Of a stretch of 64,000 bases of DNA, positions 1-10,236 are shown piece after piece. The notes beneath the pieces are model-generated. The model saw only the letters and a program-made list of their open reading frames with translations, was not told where the DNA came from and searched no databases. The position numbers were made by a program, and so were the translations under genes. Position 1 is the first letter of the stretch. Every line of letters starts with the position of its first letter. The DNA is from Heterodera schachtii (Eukaryota > Nematoda > Chromadorea > Rhabditida > Heteroderidae), in assembly GCA_023374025.1 (NCBI GenBank), contig SIJG01000003.1, positions 744,001 through 808,000 on the forward strand. Direction: 5' to 3'.

Positions 1-854
1 TACAAATTTTCCCTGTTTAGTAAATTTTAGTAGGGTTACACGGGTCCGGATATTTGGGCAAAAAACGGGGTCCGGTTATTACCGGACCAGAAAAGCTGAG
101 ACGGAGTCAGGGTCCAAATTTTTAAAATAAGTCCGGATATCGGATCCAACCGGGCCTTGAAAAAAGTTATTCATAATACAATTAATTTAGAAATTCGAAA
201 TTCTTTAAATTAATAATTTTCATTAAATGAAAAGGGTCATTTTGAATTTAAAAATTTTTTGGAAGTTGTGATCCGGCAGTGTCCACCGGGGAATTTGGAA
301 ATTTGGACCAGTTTTTAACAGAGTTTGAACCAAAAGAGACGAATTTTGAATTCAAAAATATATATTTTTTATACCAGAAAATTATATTAAAAAAAACAAA
401 AAACAATTTGTAAATGTTTTTTTTTACTTTTTTTAAATTTATTTTTAAAAATTATATTTTTTATACCAGAAAATTATATGAAAAAATTTTAAAGAAAAAC
501 AAAAATTTTCGCAAATTTAAATTTTTTGTTGAGTTAAATTTCAAATTATTTCTAATCTTTTTAATTTGTGTATCTTTTTTTAGAGTTTAATTTAAATGTT
601 TAAGGTTTTTCGTTTTTTTAGTTTTTTTTTTAATTTTTAATATAATTTTCTGGTATAAAAAATATAATTTTTAAAAATTAAATTCAGAAGATTAAAAAAA
701 GAAATAAAATAAAAAATCCCACAAAAAGAAAATGAACTTCTAAAAAGAACCTTAAAAATCTAAGAAATATTTTTTATCAAAAAATTATTTATATTTTATA
801 CATAATGATAAAATGACATTTTTCAACAAAAATCTTAAAAATACTATTATCATC

Positions 855-927
855 CACCGCTTTGGTAGGGAATTGAACCTGAGCAGAGGGCAATGAACCC
901 ACAAGAATAGCCACTATGCCACGGGGC
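855..927 (-). repeat. tRNA-like (SINE-type) segment, minus strand
   Basis: Read on the minus strand it has an A-box-like GTGGCATAGTGGC and, about 40 nt on, a B-box-like AGGTTCAATTCCC. The acceptor stem does not pair, so it is not a functional tRNA. It matches the plus-strand segment at 1085-1145, so the two form an inverted pair inside the same element. Confidence 0.5.
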
Positions 928-1084
928 AACCAACCATCGTATCTTAAAAGTTTATTTATTAATTATTTTTTTATTCCCTCAACTTTCACCTATAATTTGA
1001 TCCAGAATCCATTCTTACCAGTGCATTTTTTGAACTCGGTTGAGCCTTTCCAAAAAGTCGCGTCCGTGTCTAGCTTAGTTACCT

Positions 1085-1145
1085 CCGTGGCCTAGTGGTT
1101 TTTCTTGTGGGTTTTCTTTTCCCTCTGTTCAGGTTCCCGGCTCAC
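1085..1145 (+). repeat. tRNA-like (SINE-type) segment, plus strand
   Basis: It contains GTGGCCTAGTGGTTTT (A-box-like) and CAGGTTCCCGG (B-box-like) and shares the internal TTCTTGTGGGTT string with the opposite-strand copy at 855-927. Poor stem pairing argues against a functional tRNA. Confidence 0.45.
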
Positions 1146-1315
1146 ATGAAAAAGCCGACTAACCTAGTCTGGGCCCGGTCGAGTACCCGGACCCATGTAA
1201 GCCTAAAATTTTAACTAATATTTTTTGAGATTCAGTAATTTTTAAAATATTTTTAAACTGTTTAAATAGATTTATTTTATAAGATATTAATTTGAAACAA
1301 TTAAAGCTTACTCAA

Positions 1316-2264
1316 ATGCCTATTGTGGTTGAAAGCGGCGTAGAAATTGAAAATGGCCAAATGCATCAAATTTTCTTGAAAAATTGCTTCAACCTTCGCA
1401 TTCATCCGTCATTACCGTCAAATAACACCACTAATGATGATGGACTTATTTATTTTGTGGCCGTTAAATGCAATGGCATTGAGGGAGGCCAATTATATCG
1501 GACAATCACTGAGGAAATTGCGCAAATTGTGCTGCATGAGCAAAACGAATGTGCAGCTTATGACATAAAAGTGTACAAAATTAGCAGCGAAATATCACAA
1601 AAAAGACATGGTAAAAATAATTTTTATTTTTCAGTTTTTGGGGTGACTTTTTCCAATATTATGGGTTTTTTAAAGTGAGCATATCACCTATTTTCTATAA
1701 AAAAAATTGGTGTATTGAATAGCAAAAAATAAAAATAATTTTCATTTACCAATTAATCTTACTGTTTGGGTCTACTTTATTACTTCGCACAATTTCAATC
1801 AATTTCATCTATTAAATCCTTTAAATGCTTAGTTTTAATTAAATCAGAATCATTTTAGAAGGCTTTAACTGGCGGATTATTGGTATTATATTTTGTTATT
1901 AAAATTTTGATTTTTAATAATTTACATTAAGCCATTAAATGGTGATCAATTCAAGGATGGACGACAAATTTTAGGAGTGCAAATTCCTAATGGCCACACT
2001 TACCAATTCAATTTTGTTACATTTGAAGCGCAACAACCATCAACACCATCATCATCATGGAACACAAAAGCGGTAACAATTGAAAAGGAATTCGGAATTT
2101 AAAATTTTAAAATTGAATAGGAAATGAAGCGCTTATCCTCTGAAATTGATACGTTGGGAACAGAAGTAAAGCAGCTTAAGGACGATGTTGAGCAAATGCG
2201 GGAATCAATTAAGACGGGGCTGACGGAGATCAAAAATTTTCTAAGCAAGAAATTGAAAAATTGA
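1316..2264 (+). CDS. Small coiled-coil protein, function unknown (multi-exon)
   Basis: I do not recognise this family. Exon 1 begins at the ATG at 1316 (MPIVVESGVEIENGQ) and reads to a canonical donor at 1610/1611. Later coding blocks are 1932-2072 and 2121-2264, joined in phase 0 by GCG|gtaaca and gaatag|GAA. The last exon encodes a heptad-rich, charged C-terminus (EMKRLSSEIDTLGTEVKQL onward) predicted to form a coiled coil, ending at TGA 2262-2264. The middle block ends in a run of Pro and Ser. The junction between exon 1 and 1932 is not settled: the good donor is in phase 1 but the acceptor before 1932 needs phase 0. Either a tiny exon is missing or a weaker donor at 1570/1571 is used. No signal peptide is seen, and the gene could extend further 5'. 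Confidence 0.45.
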
Positions 2265-2399
2265 ACAATTATTTAACATTTTGTAAGTGATTCATTTCTG
2301 TTCTATGACATACTGTAAGATTACGGTATACAAAATCTGTACCAAATATCTTTTTTTTCAATTTTAAAGAACATAGCTGCATTAAATGGGTGATAAGTA

Positions 2400-2670
2400 G
2401 GGCTGCTAATTTTATGTAAGAGAATTTGCGAATTATGTAAATAAAATATGTACGAAAAAAGAGCAAAAATATGTATGAAAAGTCCAAAATATGTATAAAA
2501 ATATGATATGTACATATGTAATATGTAGAAAAACCCCGAAATATGTAAAAATATGTAAATAAAAGTCCCAACTTTTTTAGGCACAAAAAATCGCGAAATA
2601 GGCACCTAAAAAGGGCAGAAAAAAATTGCAAAATAGGCTCAAAAAAATCCCCAAATAGTCAAAAATAGGC
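2400..2670. repeat. TATGTA / AAATAGGCA word-repeat island
   Basis: It begins TAGGGCTGCTAATT, a hAT-like terminus, and contains many copies of ATATGTA followed by GCGAAATAGGCA-type words. Similar words occur at 61430-61480. The minus-strand open frames across it are low-complexity by-products. Confidence 0.4.
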
Positions 2671-3102
2671 AAATAAAATTTTTTACTATTGCTTTTTAGG
2701 TAGCAAAACACATAAAAATTTTCAATTGTAAGTGAAATTATTAAATTTTTTAAATTTTTTTTCGAAAGAACAAATTTTTAATCCAAAAATTTTTATTAAG
2801 AAAAAAAATTTTAAATTTTGTGGATCAATTTTTGGGAAAAATTTTCCACCAATGTGTTAAGAGGTGTTTCTGTTTGTTTTCTTTAATTTGAAATTGAAAA
2901 AAAAACAAAGATTTAAAACAATTAAAAAGCAAAGGCACAAATGACTCGTATCCATTATCCAGAGGCACCCAAGGGTTCCTAGGCTAAATGTGTTCAATTT
3001 TTGCCGCAACCTCCGATATAAAAAAATGTCAACCCCTTAACGAGAAAATAAAAAGCCAAACGAAAAGACATACCGGTATTCAGATTTTTATGTGAATTTT
3101 AG

Positions 3103-3270
3103 TAAAGTTGTACGGGACCGGGAATTTTGAGAAAAACCGGGACTTTTCGGGTTGAAAAACGGGAAAAAACCGGGACTTTTCCCGGTCCCGGTCAAAACTG
3201 CTCAAAACCGGGACTTAGGTACTCAGTTGTACGTTTTTTCAGCACCAGGTCCCGGTCCCGTACAACTCTA
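3103..3270. mobile_element. 168-bp hAT-like MITE, CCCGGTCCCGG word family
   Basis: The left terminus is TAAAGTTGTACGGGACCGGG. The right terminus on the minus strand is TAGAGTTGTACGGGACCGGG, so the inverted repeat is nearly perfect over 20 bp. The flanks are AATTTTAG and ATTTTTAG (7 of 8 matching), which fits the hAT target pattern nTnnnnAn. The interior is almost wholly the word CCGGGAC or its complement, spaced by A/T runs. Confidence 0.75.
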
Positions 3271-3470
3271 ATTTTTAGAAAGCAATTAATCCAATCTTAA
3301 AAATTTGCTTTTTGTCATTTATTGCTTTTTGGCATTTCATTTTTTGGCATTTTTGTACCAATTTTCAATTAAAATTATCGAATAAAATGACAGCAATTTT
3401 ATTAGATCTATAAGATCCATGGTCTATGTTTCAATGATATATCCGAAAAAGATCATAATTATCGCAGCAT

Positions 3471-6400
3471 TCATTGACTTGCTTTGTTGCCCAAATAGCG
3501 CTTCAGCGCACTTTCGGTGCCAAATTGCCACAGGTGACGAAGCGTTTTGGCAAAAACGACACGAAATGCGTCCGATTGGCCAACACTGCCATAAATGTGT
3601 TCCATGGACAGCCAAACGGTCGGCTCATCGTTGTCCCGGGCTCGGGATGCGATGGCCTGAAGTTGTGGCCAGGCCGGGTCATTTGGCTCAACTGCTTGTC
3701 CTTTCTGATCGGTGCCATAACAGTAGCGGCACCATAGTGCGCAAACCTTGCAAAATGTTAGCTAAGGATTAGTAAATTTGCAAAGGTCAGCTTCTTAATG
3801 GCCTTATTTAATATCTAACTTTTGCCCTTTACCTAAATGTGGTTAAATCTGATCAAATCATTATCATTAAGTATTTTTCTTAAACAAATTTTTTTTTCAA
3901 AATTTGTTACTATTTATCTCCAAAAAAAATAATATATATTTAATTAATATTATTTTATTTATTAAATTCTTCTTAACAATTTGATTGGTCCAAAGACCAG
4001 ATTTATCTTGAAAAAGTTATCTCAGAAATTCTCAATTTTTTTACCAATGCCAATCCGTCAATGCTTTGCCCAGTTTTAAGGCAATTCTCAATGGTGGGCA
4101 CAATAAATTTGGGCTGCCGATTTGTGCCATCAAAGCACAGTCGTCGAATTGTGTCCCCGTTTTTTGGGTTACCAAATCGTTGTTGGATCTGCTTACAGTA
4201 GTCGTGCAAATCAATGCCCGGCACCGACGGTACGGTCGGCAGAATTTCTTCGGTCTTGAAAAGGGAATAAATATTAGTTAATTGTCCCAATTTATGACTC
4301 TTACGGGAAGATAATTAACTAATTATCTTTAATTAATTAACCAAACCTGCAACTTGCGCAAAAATGCGCTGATCAGCTTGTGTTGCATTGCATTGTGTGC
4401 ATATTTGAGGCCAAGCAGTGCTGCTGGGTAAGCAATTGCGGCATGACCACCGTTCAGCAGGCGCAACTTCATTATCTCATAGGGCGTCACGTCAGGTACA
4501 AATTGAACGCCGACCTATTAATGGATTTAAATTTAAAAATAAAAATTAGCATTTCTTGGACAAGATTTTTTAAATAGGTAATTTATTTTAATTTAAATAC
4601 ATTTTTAAGCATATTTTCAATCAAAATAAAAAAAAATTATAAATTTTCTTTCAAAATTTTAAAAAATTATGGAATAAAAACCAATAACGACCAAGGGTTG
4701 GCCCCCGGAGTTTCCGGTTTTTTGGATCCCGATCCCATTCCCAGTTTTTCAAAAAATTTAATTAAATCCCTATCCCATTCAAACCTAGTTATAGCATAAA
4801 ATTCATTCGCCAAAAAAAAGACTTTGCCACCTTTTCAAGTTCTGGGCGTCCGGCGGGGAAATTGTCCTCCAACACCCATTGTTTGAATGTTTCACAGAAC
4901 ACGGGCCATCCGTCTTCGATGCCAAAGTGCTGAAGGCATGCCATGCGCTCGCGCTCACTTGTCACCGGTGTGATCCGATCGACCATTCCGTTGGGAAATG
5001 CCACATTTTCCGAAATCCAATCAGCCAATTCCTGAAAAAAAATTGATTTGATAGACCCGGGTTCTTCCCTGATCCACGGGCACTGATTGTAAATGCTTTA
5101 GACTCCCAGCGTGGAGACAGGCCCATATTAAAAATTTCCCAAGGTAAATTTGGAAAAATTTTGGTAAGTTTCCCTAAAAGGAGGAAAATAAAAATTTTAA
5201 GTGCAAACTTTGCTTCTTTTTGTAAATTTGAGGCAATTTTCGGTATTTTCCTGTTTTGGGGTCGCACACCAAAATTTTAAAAATAAAACCAAAAGACGCG
5301 CAAATTTATACAACTCATATTCTTAAGCTTATCCATTTGACGAGATTTTACCGACAATTGTTGCATTAATGTCCCAAAAATAAAGATGTACCCGCATTTG
5401 TGAATTTGCGAGAATTTTTATAGTTTTATTTTATTTTTGGCGTGCGACCCCAAAACAGGAAAGTACCAAATTTTCTTGATAAATTTCGACAATTTTCAAA
5501 AAAAAAATTTTTTCCCTTTCTTTGTTATTTTCAAAAACTGAAATGTTTTTTGCAAAATTAGTTAAAATAGTTTAAAATATAGATGATATATATTCCCCCT
5601 GCAGGGCTGGCTTAATTTTGAAAATAGCTTCGGAAAACATTTTTGTCCTTGATATTTCCATATTTTCTGCCACAATAGTAGAGGACCAGCCCTAATGAAA
5701 GCATTATTTTTTATTATTTGGCTAAATTCAATTAGTTTTAAGTAAATAAATCTACCGACTGTCCGAGTGCCCGTGCTGTGCCAACACATGCATTTCGTGT
5801 CATTTCACCATTTTTTGTGATGTTGTCGCCTGACAGAATAGTGAACGGCTGAGTGCCATTTGCGCGACGACGGCTCAACGCGGTGACAATCAGTCCGAAC
5901 ACAGTACGGGGATTAGCTGAAAGGTAAAGAATAATTAATTAATTAATTAATTCAATTTCATTTATATTAAAAAGGTCCAAAGAATTTTAAAAATTTTCAA
6001 CAATATATAAATAACTAATAAAAATCATATTCTGTCCAAAATTGTTTTTTATATTAAAAATATTTTTGTAAATTAAATTATGTTTTTGTGACTTATAATT
6101 AGTAATTTTTTGCATCCCTACAAATTAAATTAATAATAATTTCCCAATCAACAGGTGTTTTTGTCCATCTCGCTAAAAAGTATAGGTCAAAATCTTCGAA
6201 TCGACCTGGGTCTTTTGCGTCCGCAACAATCGCCGGATGGGTCGGATCAAATTCGCCGGTTGCCGCATTAATGAAATAGCCGCCTTCCGTGATTGTCATC
6301 GACACAATTCGGATGGCCGGATGCGCGAGTTTGGCCACAACCAGCTCGGGATTGCCGGCCGGCACATAGTCAATCATGCAACCAGTCACCTTAAATCCAC

Positions 6401-7351
6401 AAAGCAATGTCTGGGATTTTTGTTTTCAAAATTTTAAGAATGGAGGCACAAAAAAAATTCGGAATCCCCGTCCTACCCATGAAATGTACCATGAGCGTAA
6501 CCTGAGTTCTGAAATTTTAAGAAGACTTGAACATGTTCTCACAATTAATGCATGACAAAGGGTTTAGTTGCCCAAAAATGCTCCATAATTCGAAATCTGG
6601 TCCCATACGGAATACCGGTCACACCCATGGAATTTATCATGGGCGTAACGGGCGTAACCAAATTGAATTTTTCAATAAAATTGATATTAAAAACAATCAT
6701 TTGCTTTATACCTAAGAAATTAGGATTGTCCTTGAAAGTGTACGCCTAATAAAGACTAATTAGTTTTGCTGGGATCATTGGCTTACATGTGCTGATTGTG
6801 CCATGCCATCCTGTTCCACAACAGTCGTCAAAAAGTCATGTTCCAGCATACATTTCTTCTTGGAATTTGCACTTGCCGACGAAGTCATCCCCACTCCAAT
6901 GATGGCCCAGTCCAAGTCTTGGCCCATGTTGAACAATTCATTAAGATAAACAGCCTAAATTTCCACCGTGATAATGATGATTGAGTTAATTAATATTACT
7001 TAAAGCGCTAATTAAAGACAAATTCATTAAGATATAATTTAAATAATTTAAACCGTCTTATTTGTTTATTTTTGTTTGTTTTTACAAGAATCCCAAATTA
7101 AAAATTAAATTAATTGCCTGATGCGCCCGGTGGAAATTCCCGACTCCGAAGTGAACAATGCCGGCCGACAATGAAGCACGACTGTATTTCGGCACATTTA
7201 CTTCCGGGTGTGCCAACGCGATGGCATCCAATGTACGGGCGGACAGTTTAATTGTTTTTGGCGGTGGGTTCAGCGTGTTCAGCATTGTTTGGTGGTCAGC
7301 TGCATAATCATTTTTTCGTTGCTGATTCGTGACAAAATTTTGGGCAGGCAT
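3471..7351 (-). CDS. Mannitol 2-dehydrogenase-like long-chain polyol dehydrogenase, 8 exons
   Basis: Predicted NAD(P)-dependent oxidoreductase interconverting a polyol such as mannitol with its ketose (fructose); probably cytosolic, as no signal peptide is seen. Exons on the minus strand: 7118-7351, 6787-6954, 6206-6389, 5756-5916, 4831-5031, 4347-4514, 4045-4254 and 3471-3746. They join in one frame to 533 residues, close to fungal and bacterial enzymes of about 490-500. The N-terminal dinucleotide site GIVHFGVGNFHRAHQ lies near residues 64-78, followed by TITEGGYF, SGDN (Asn about 227), FPNGMVDRITP (about 262) and KLRLLNGGH (Lys 332, Asn 337, His 340). These match the catalytic Lys/Asn/His/Asn set of the family. 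Intron 1 has a GC donor; the other introns are GT-AG. The gene looks intact. The start could instead be further upstream. The family is rare in animals, so horizontal origin is plausible but unproven. Confidence 0.88.
5225..5482. repeat. Fold-back (inverted-repeat) element in intron 4 of the polyol dehydrogenase gene
   Basis: TTTTCCTGTTTTGGGGTCGC near 5246-5265 reappears inverted as GCGTGCGACCCCAAAACAGG near 5440-5460, with further matching A/T-rich flanks. The arms are roughly 60 bp and the loop about 140 bp. It looks like a MITE remnant. No clear target duplication was found. Confidence 0.5.
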
Positions 7352-7502
7352 TTTTTGGCTTGGAGTACTGTAGTGTTCTGTAGGACAAAAAATTATCAAC
7401 CTTTTTTAAATGCCAAAATAATATCACACATGTAACATGGTACTGAAATTTTTCGACTCAAGAATCACGGGCAAATAATCGATAAGATTTAAAGTGGAAA
7501 AA

Positions 7503-7577
7503 TGTTCAGCCTCGGGTGGGAACTGAACCCACGCCACATTTCATTGCATGTGCAGTTCTACCATTGAGCTAAGCATT
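7503..7577 (-). repeat. tRNA-like pseudogene
   Basis: The minus strand reads TAGCTCAATGGTAGAAC (A-box and D-arm-like), then TGGGTTCAGTTCCCA (B-box with a pairing T-arm). The 3' acceptor strand does not pair with the 5' side, so this is a tRNA-derived relic rather than a working tRNA gene. Confidence 0.5.
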
Positions 7578-9613
7578 TTATCAACCCCAGTAATATTATT
7601 TAATTATCTGTACTTATAGCGTATTATTGGTATAATTATAGTCATTCTCAATACTCAATTTAGTTGATCAGCACAGAAAATTGTTGCTGACAGTGATCAG
7701 AGTTACTAATAAACTAAGCAAAAATGAACAAACAAAATGATAATAATGGAAGAATTTGCCGGTTACCATAACCATTTATAGAACAGTTTTTCACCACAAT
7801 TTTTGATCGCAAAAAAAAGTTATGGCGATTGAAATGGAGCAATTTATCACTAAATTAATTTGTTATCATTCATTTCTGTGATCACATTTGCTCTGATCTT
7901 TGCCCTTCTGGAGAATTCTACGGCCTTCATGTGATTAGAAAAAAGGAATGATGGGCTATTTGTGACTATCAAAGGTTGCACAAAAAAAAAATGTGATTAA
8001 TGGTTTTAAAAGGCGATCTGTTCGCGAAATAATTGTACAAAATAACAAAAAAAAACATCATTTTATTCAATTTTTGCTTTCCGATATTGGGCGAAATATC
8101 TGCTGAATTCGAGTTATGGTTAAGAGGATAATTAATTAGTACAAATGAAGACTTAATTAGTTCCTGGTTGTTATTTCGAGATCAAGAATTCTTTTTTTTA
8201 CAGCCGTTCAAAGTATAGACAAAATGATTTGAAAGAAGATAATTGTAAAAAATGCATAAATTATTCGTAGCTTTAAGGAAATCATTTTCTGTTTTTATTT
8301 TTCAAATTCATAAAATAACATTTTGCCTCGCTGCTCTTAAAGTCACCGTCGGAACCAAAATTTCATAAAAATGCTTTGGTTATTTTTTGACAAAAGTTAA
8401 CAAATCACACACACTATGTCTTCAAAATTTTCCATGAGGGTTTATCGGCACAACTGGCATTTCTCACATGTACCAAAAAGCTTCGGAAAAAATAATTTTG
8501 CAAATTATTTTTGGAATTACTTAAAATTGATCTCATCATAATTTATTTTATGAACTTTTTATGCACATCTTTTTTGGTTGAAATAAATTTTATAGAAAGC
8601 AGCATAATCTAATAATATAATGAATTAATATTTATTTCGATTTGAGAATTACGTAACTGTTTCCTTTTTTATAATAATTAAATTATATTTTTATTTATTA
8701 TTTTCAATTTTTTGATCGATGTTGCCCACATGAATTTCGCTTGCATTTTCACCAAAAATAAATGCTAATTAATTATTTTAAATTATTTTTGGACCAGTTT
8801 TTGTATTTGATTGGCTGCTGTATTCTCTGAGTGATTTTCGTTTTGTTATTGTGCGCCCAAATGGTTCAAGGCCGGATGCATTGCAGAAAAAAAAAATCGA
8901 GAATATTTTTGCTGGCGGTGTTATGTGACAAAATGATTAATGGTAATTGTCTGTTAATTAATTTTGGGAGAGTGAAGAGAGAATGCTAAATGAGATAAAG
9001 AAGGGGAAAAATTTTTTTGTGTTTTAAGCTGAATTTTTAAAAAATTTGAAGCCTGCTGGTTTAATGTCTTCGACGGCAAAAAAGGAGTTAAAATTTTTAA
9101 AAATTAAAAAACATATTTTTTTAACAACTCAAAAATGGCCGACCCATTTGAAATAATTTAGGAACAAAATTTAAAAATTTTTCATAAGAACCTTCAGTGC
9201 TGAAAAAATTTATAAAAAATTTTGAACAAAAAAAATCAACAAATTTCGAGAAAATTCCATTATTCTATCGCGTAAGTGAAATTAATTTACAAGCGAGGCT
9301 TATCAGTATTTCAAAATGTTAAAGGAATGTGCTTATTTGTATCATTTTCTTGAATTTTTTTTCAAAGACTTACATTTACACCATAATTATCAAAATATGG
9401 ATATTTATACATATTAAAATATAGATTCTTTATTTAGAATGATAAAATTTTATATTTAATTTTCTATTAAAAAAGAAATTTTTTTTTGAAAAATTAGAAA
9501 ACAAACAACTAATTGGAGGGGAATTGATCAACGTAAAAATAAGAACAGATCCAAGAGCACAACCCACTGGACCACCTATGTGTCAGAGACTTTGATCAAT
9601 TCGTAAGTAATTT

Positions 9614-10053
9614 CGTGTTTTAGGGCGTTTGTTCGTGTTTCGTATTTCGTATTTTGGCACGAAACACTAAATTTTTAAGCACTAGTAAAAATGGGGGGAG
9701 GGGTTGAGAGAAAATATTTTTTTAAAATGGGAGAAAAAGAAAATTTATTTGAGAAGAAATAATAGGTAAATTGATCGATCTTTTTTAAATCAAAAACTTA
9801 AAACATATAGTCTAGTGATTAAACCTCTTTCTTTCGTTCGTTTTTGTCTTGGTTCGATCCCTACACCGAAAAAATTATTTTTATTCTTTTTAAAAAATAT
9901 TTACTAAAGTAAGTAAAAAAATTTCGTGTTTCGCGTTTTGTATTTTTGTGTTTTAAGGGCGTTTCGTATTTCGTATTTTATTTTAATTTCGTGTTTTATT
10001 TATTTTTTAGTATTTCGTATGTCGCATTTTTTTCGATCCGCAACAGCCCTGCT
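9614..10053. mobile_element. hAT-like element, TTCGTATTTCG word family, with tRNA-like cargo
   Basis: The words TTCGTGTTTCGTATTTCG occur at 9614-9670 and again at 9925-10040. The right end on the minus strand reads CAGGGCTGTTGCGGATCG; the left end is near TTTTAGGGCGTTTGTTCG. Between the two word blocks lie GCACTAGTAAAAATGGGG (9681-9699) and a tRNA-like segment (9804-9868: TCTAGTGATTAAACC and GGTTCGATCCC). A related right end, AGGGTTGTTGCGAATCG, is present at about 11773-11790 on the minus strand. Confidence 0.5.
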
Positions 10054-10135
10054 ATGTATGATAATTAAAAAAGCAAAAAGTTACCAAAAATATATTAAAT
10101 TTAAGTAAACCAAAAGCCAATCATTAGGAGTGGAT

Positions 10136-10236
10136 AAAAAGTCTCGGTCTCGAGTCTCTAAAGTCTCGAAGACCGAGACCGAGACAAAAAAAACCCGAGA
10201 CTTTTCTCGAGTCGAGACTCGAGACCGACACTCTCA
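10136..10236. repeat. GTCTCG word-repeat island
   Basis: It consists of GTCTCGGTCTCGAGTC-type words in both orientations. The right end on the minus strand reads TAGTGATGCTTGAGAGTG. The same family starts at 63821 with TAGTGTTGTTCGAGAGTC. No target duplication was found. Confidence 0.5.

Larger units (their letters stand above)
32..1203. mobile_element. hAT-like non-autonomous element, CCGGGT word family, with tRNA-like cargo
   Basis: The left end starts TAGGGTTACACGGGTCCGG and the right end, read on the minus strand, starts TAGGCTTACATGGGTCCGG, so the two form terminal inverted repeats. The words CCGG and GGGTCCGG recur inside both ends (about 32-160 and 1168-1198). The flanks are AAATTTTAG on the left and AAATTTTAA on the right, consistent with an 8-bp target duplication. 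The interior is AT-rich and holds two tRNA-like segments in opposite orientation plus a CACTGGTAAGAATGG block on the minus strand near 1010-1025. No transposase is visible. Assignment to hAT rests on the termini and flanks. Confidence 0.6.

Noticed and set aside
2269..2631. Hydrophobic-looking minus-strand frames
   Set aside because: They come from TATGTA word repeats; the apparent membrane helices are a composition effect.
3419..3772. Plus-strand frames of 87 and 117 codons
   Set aside because: They are shadows of the last exon of the polyol dehydrogenase, which reads on the minus strand with family motifs.
7503..7577. Functional tRNA gene
   Set aside because: The T-arm is good but the acceptor stem does not pair, so it is listed as a relic.
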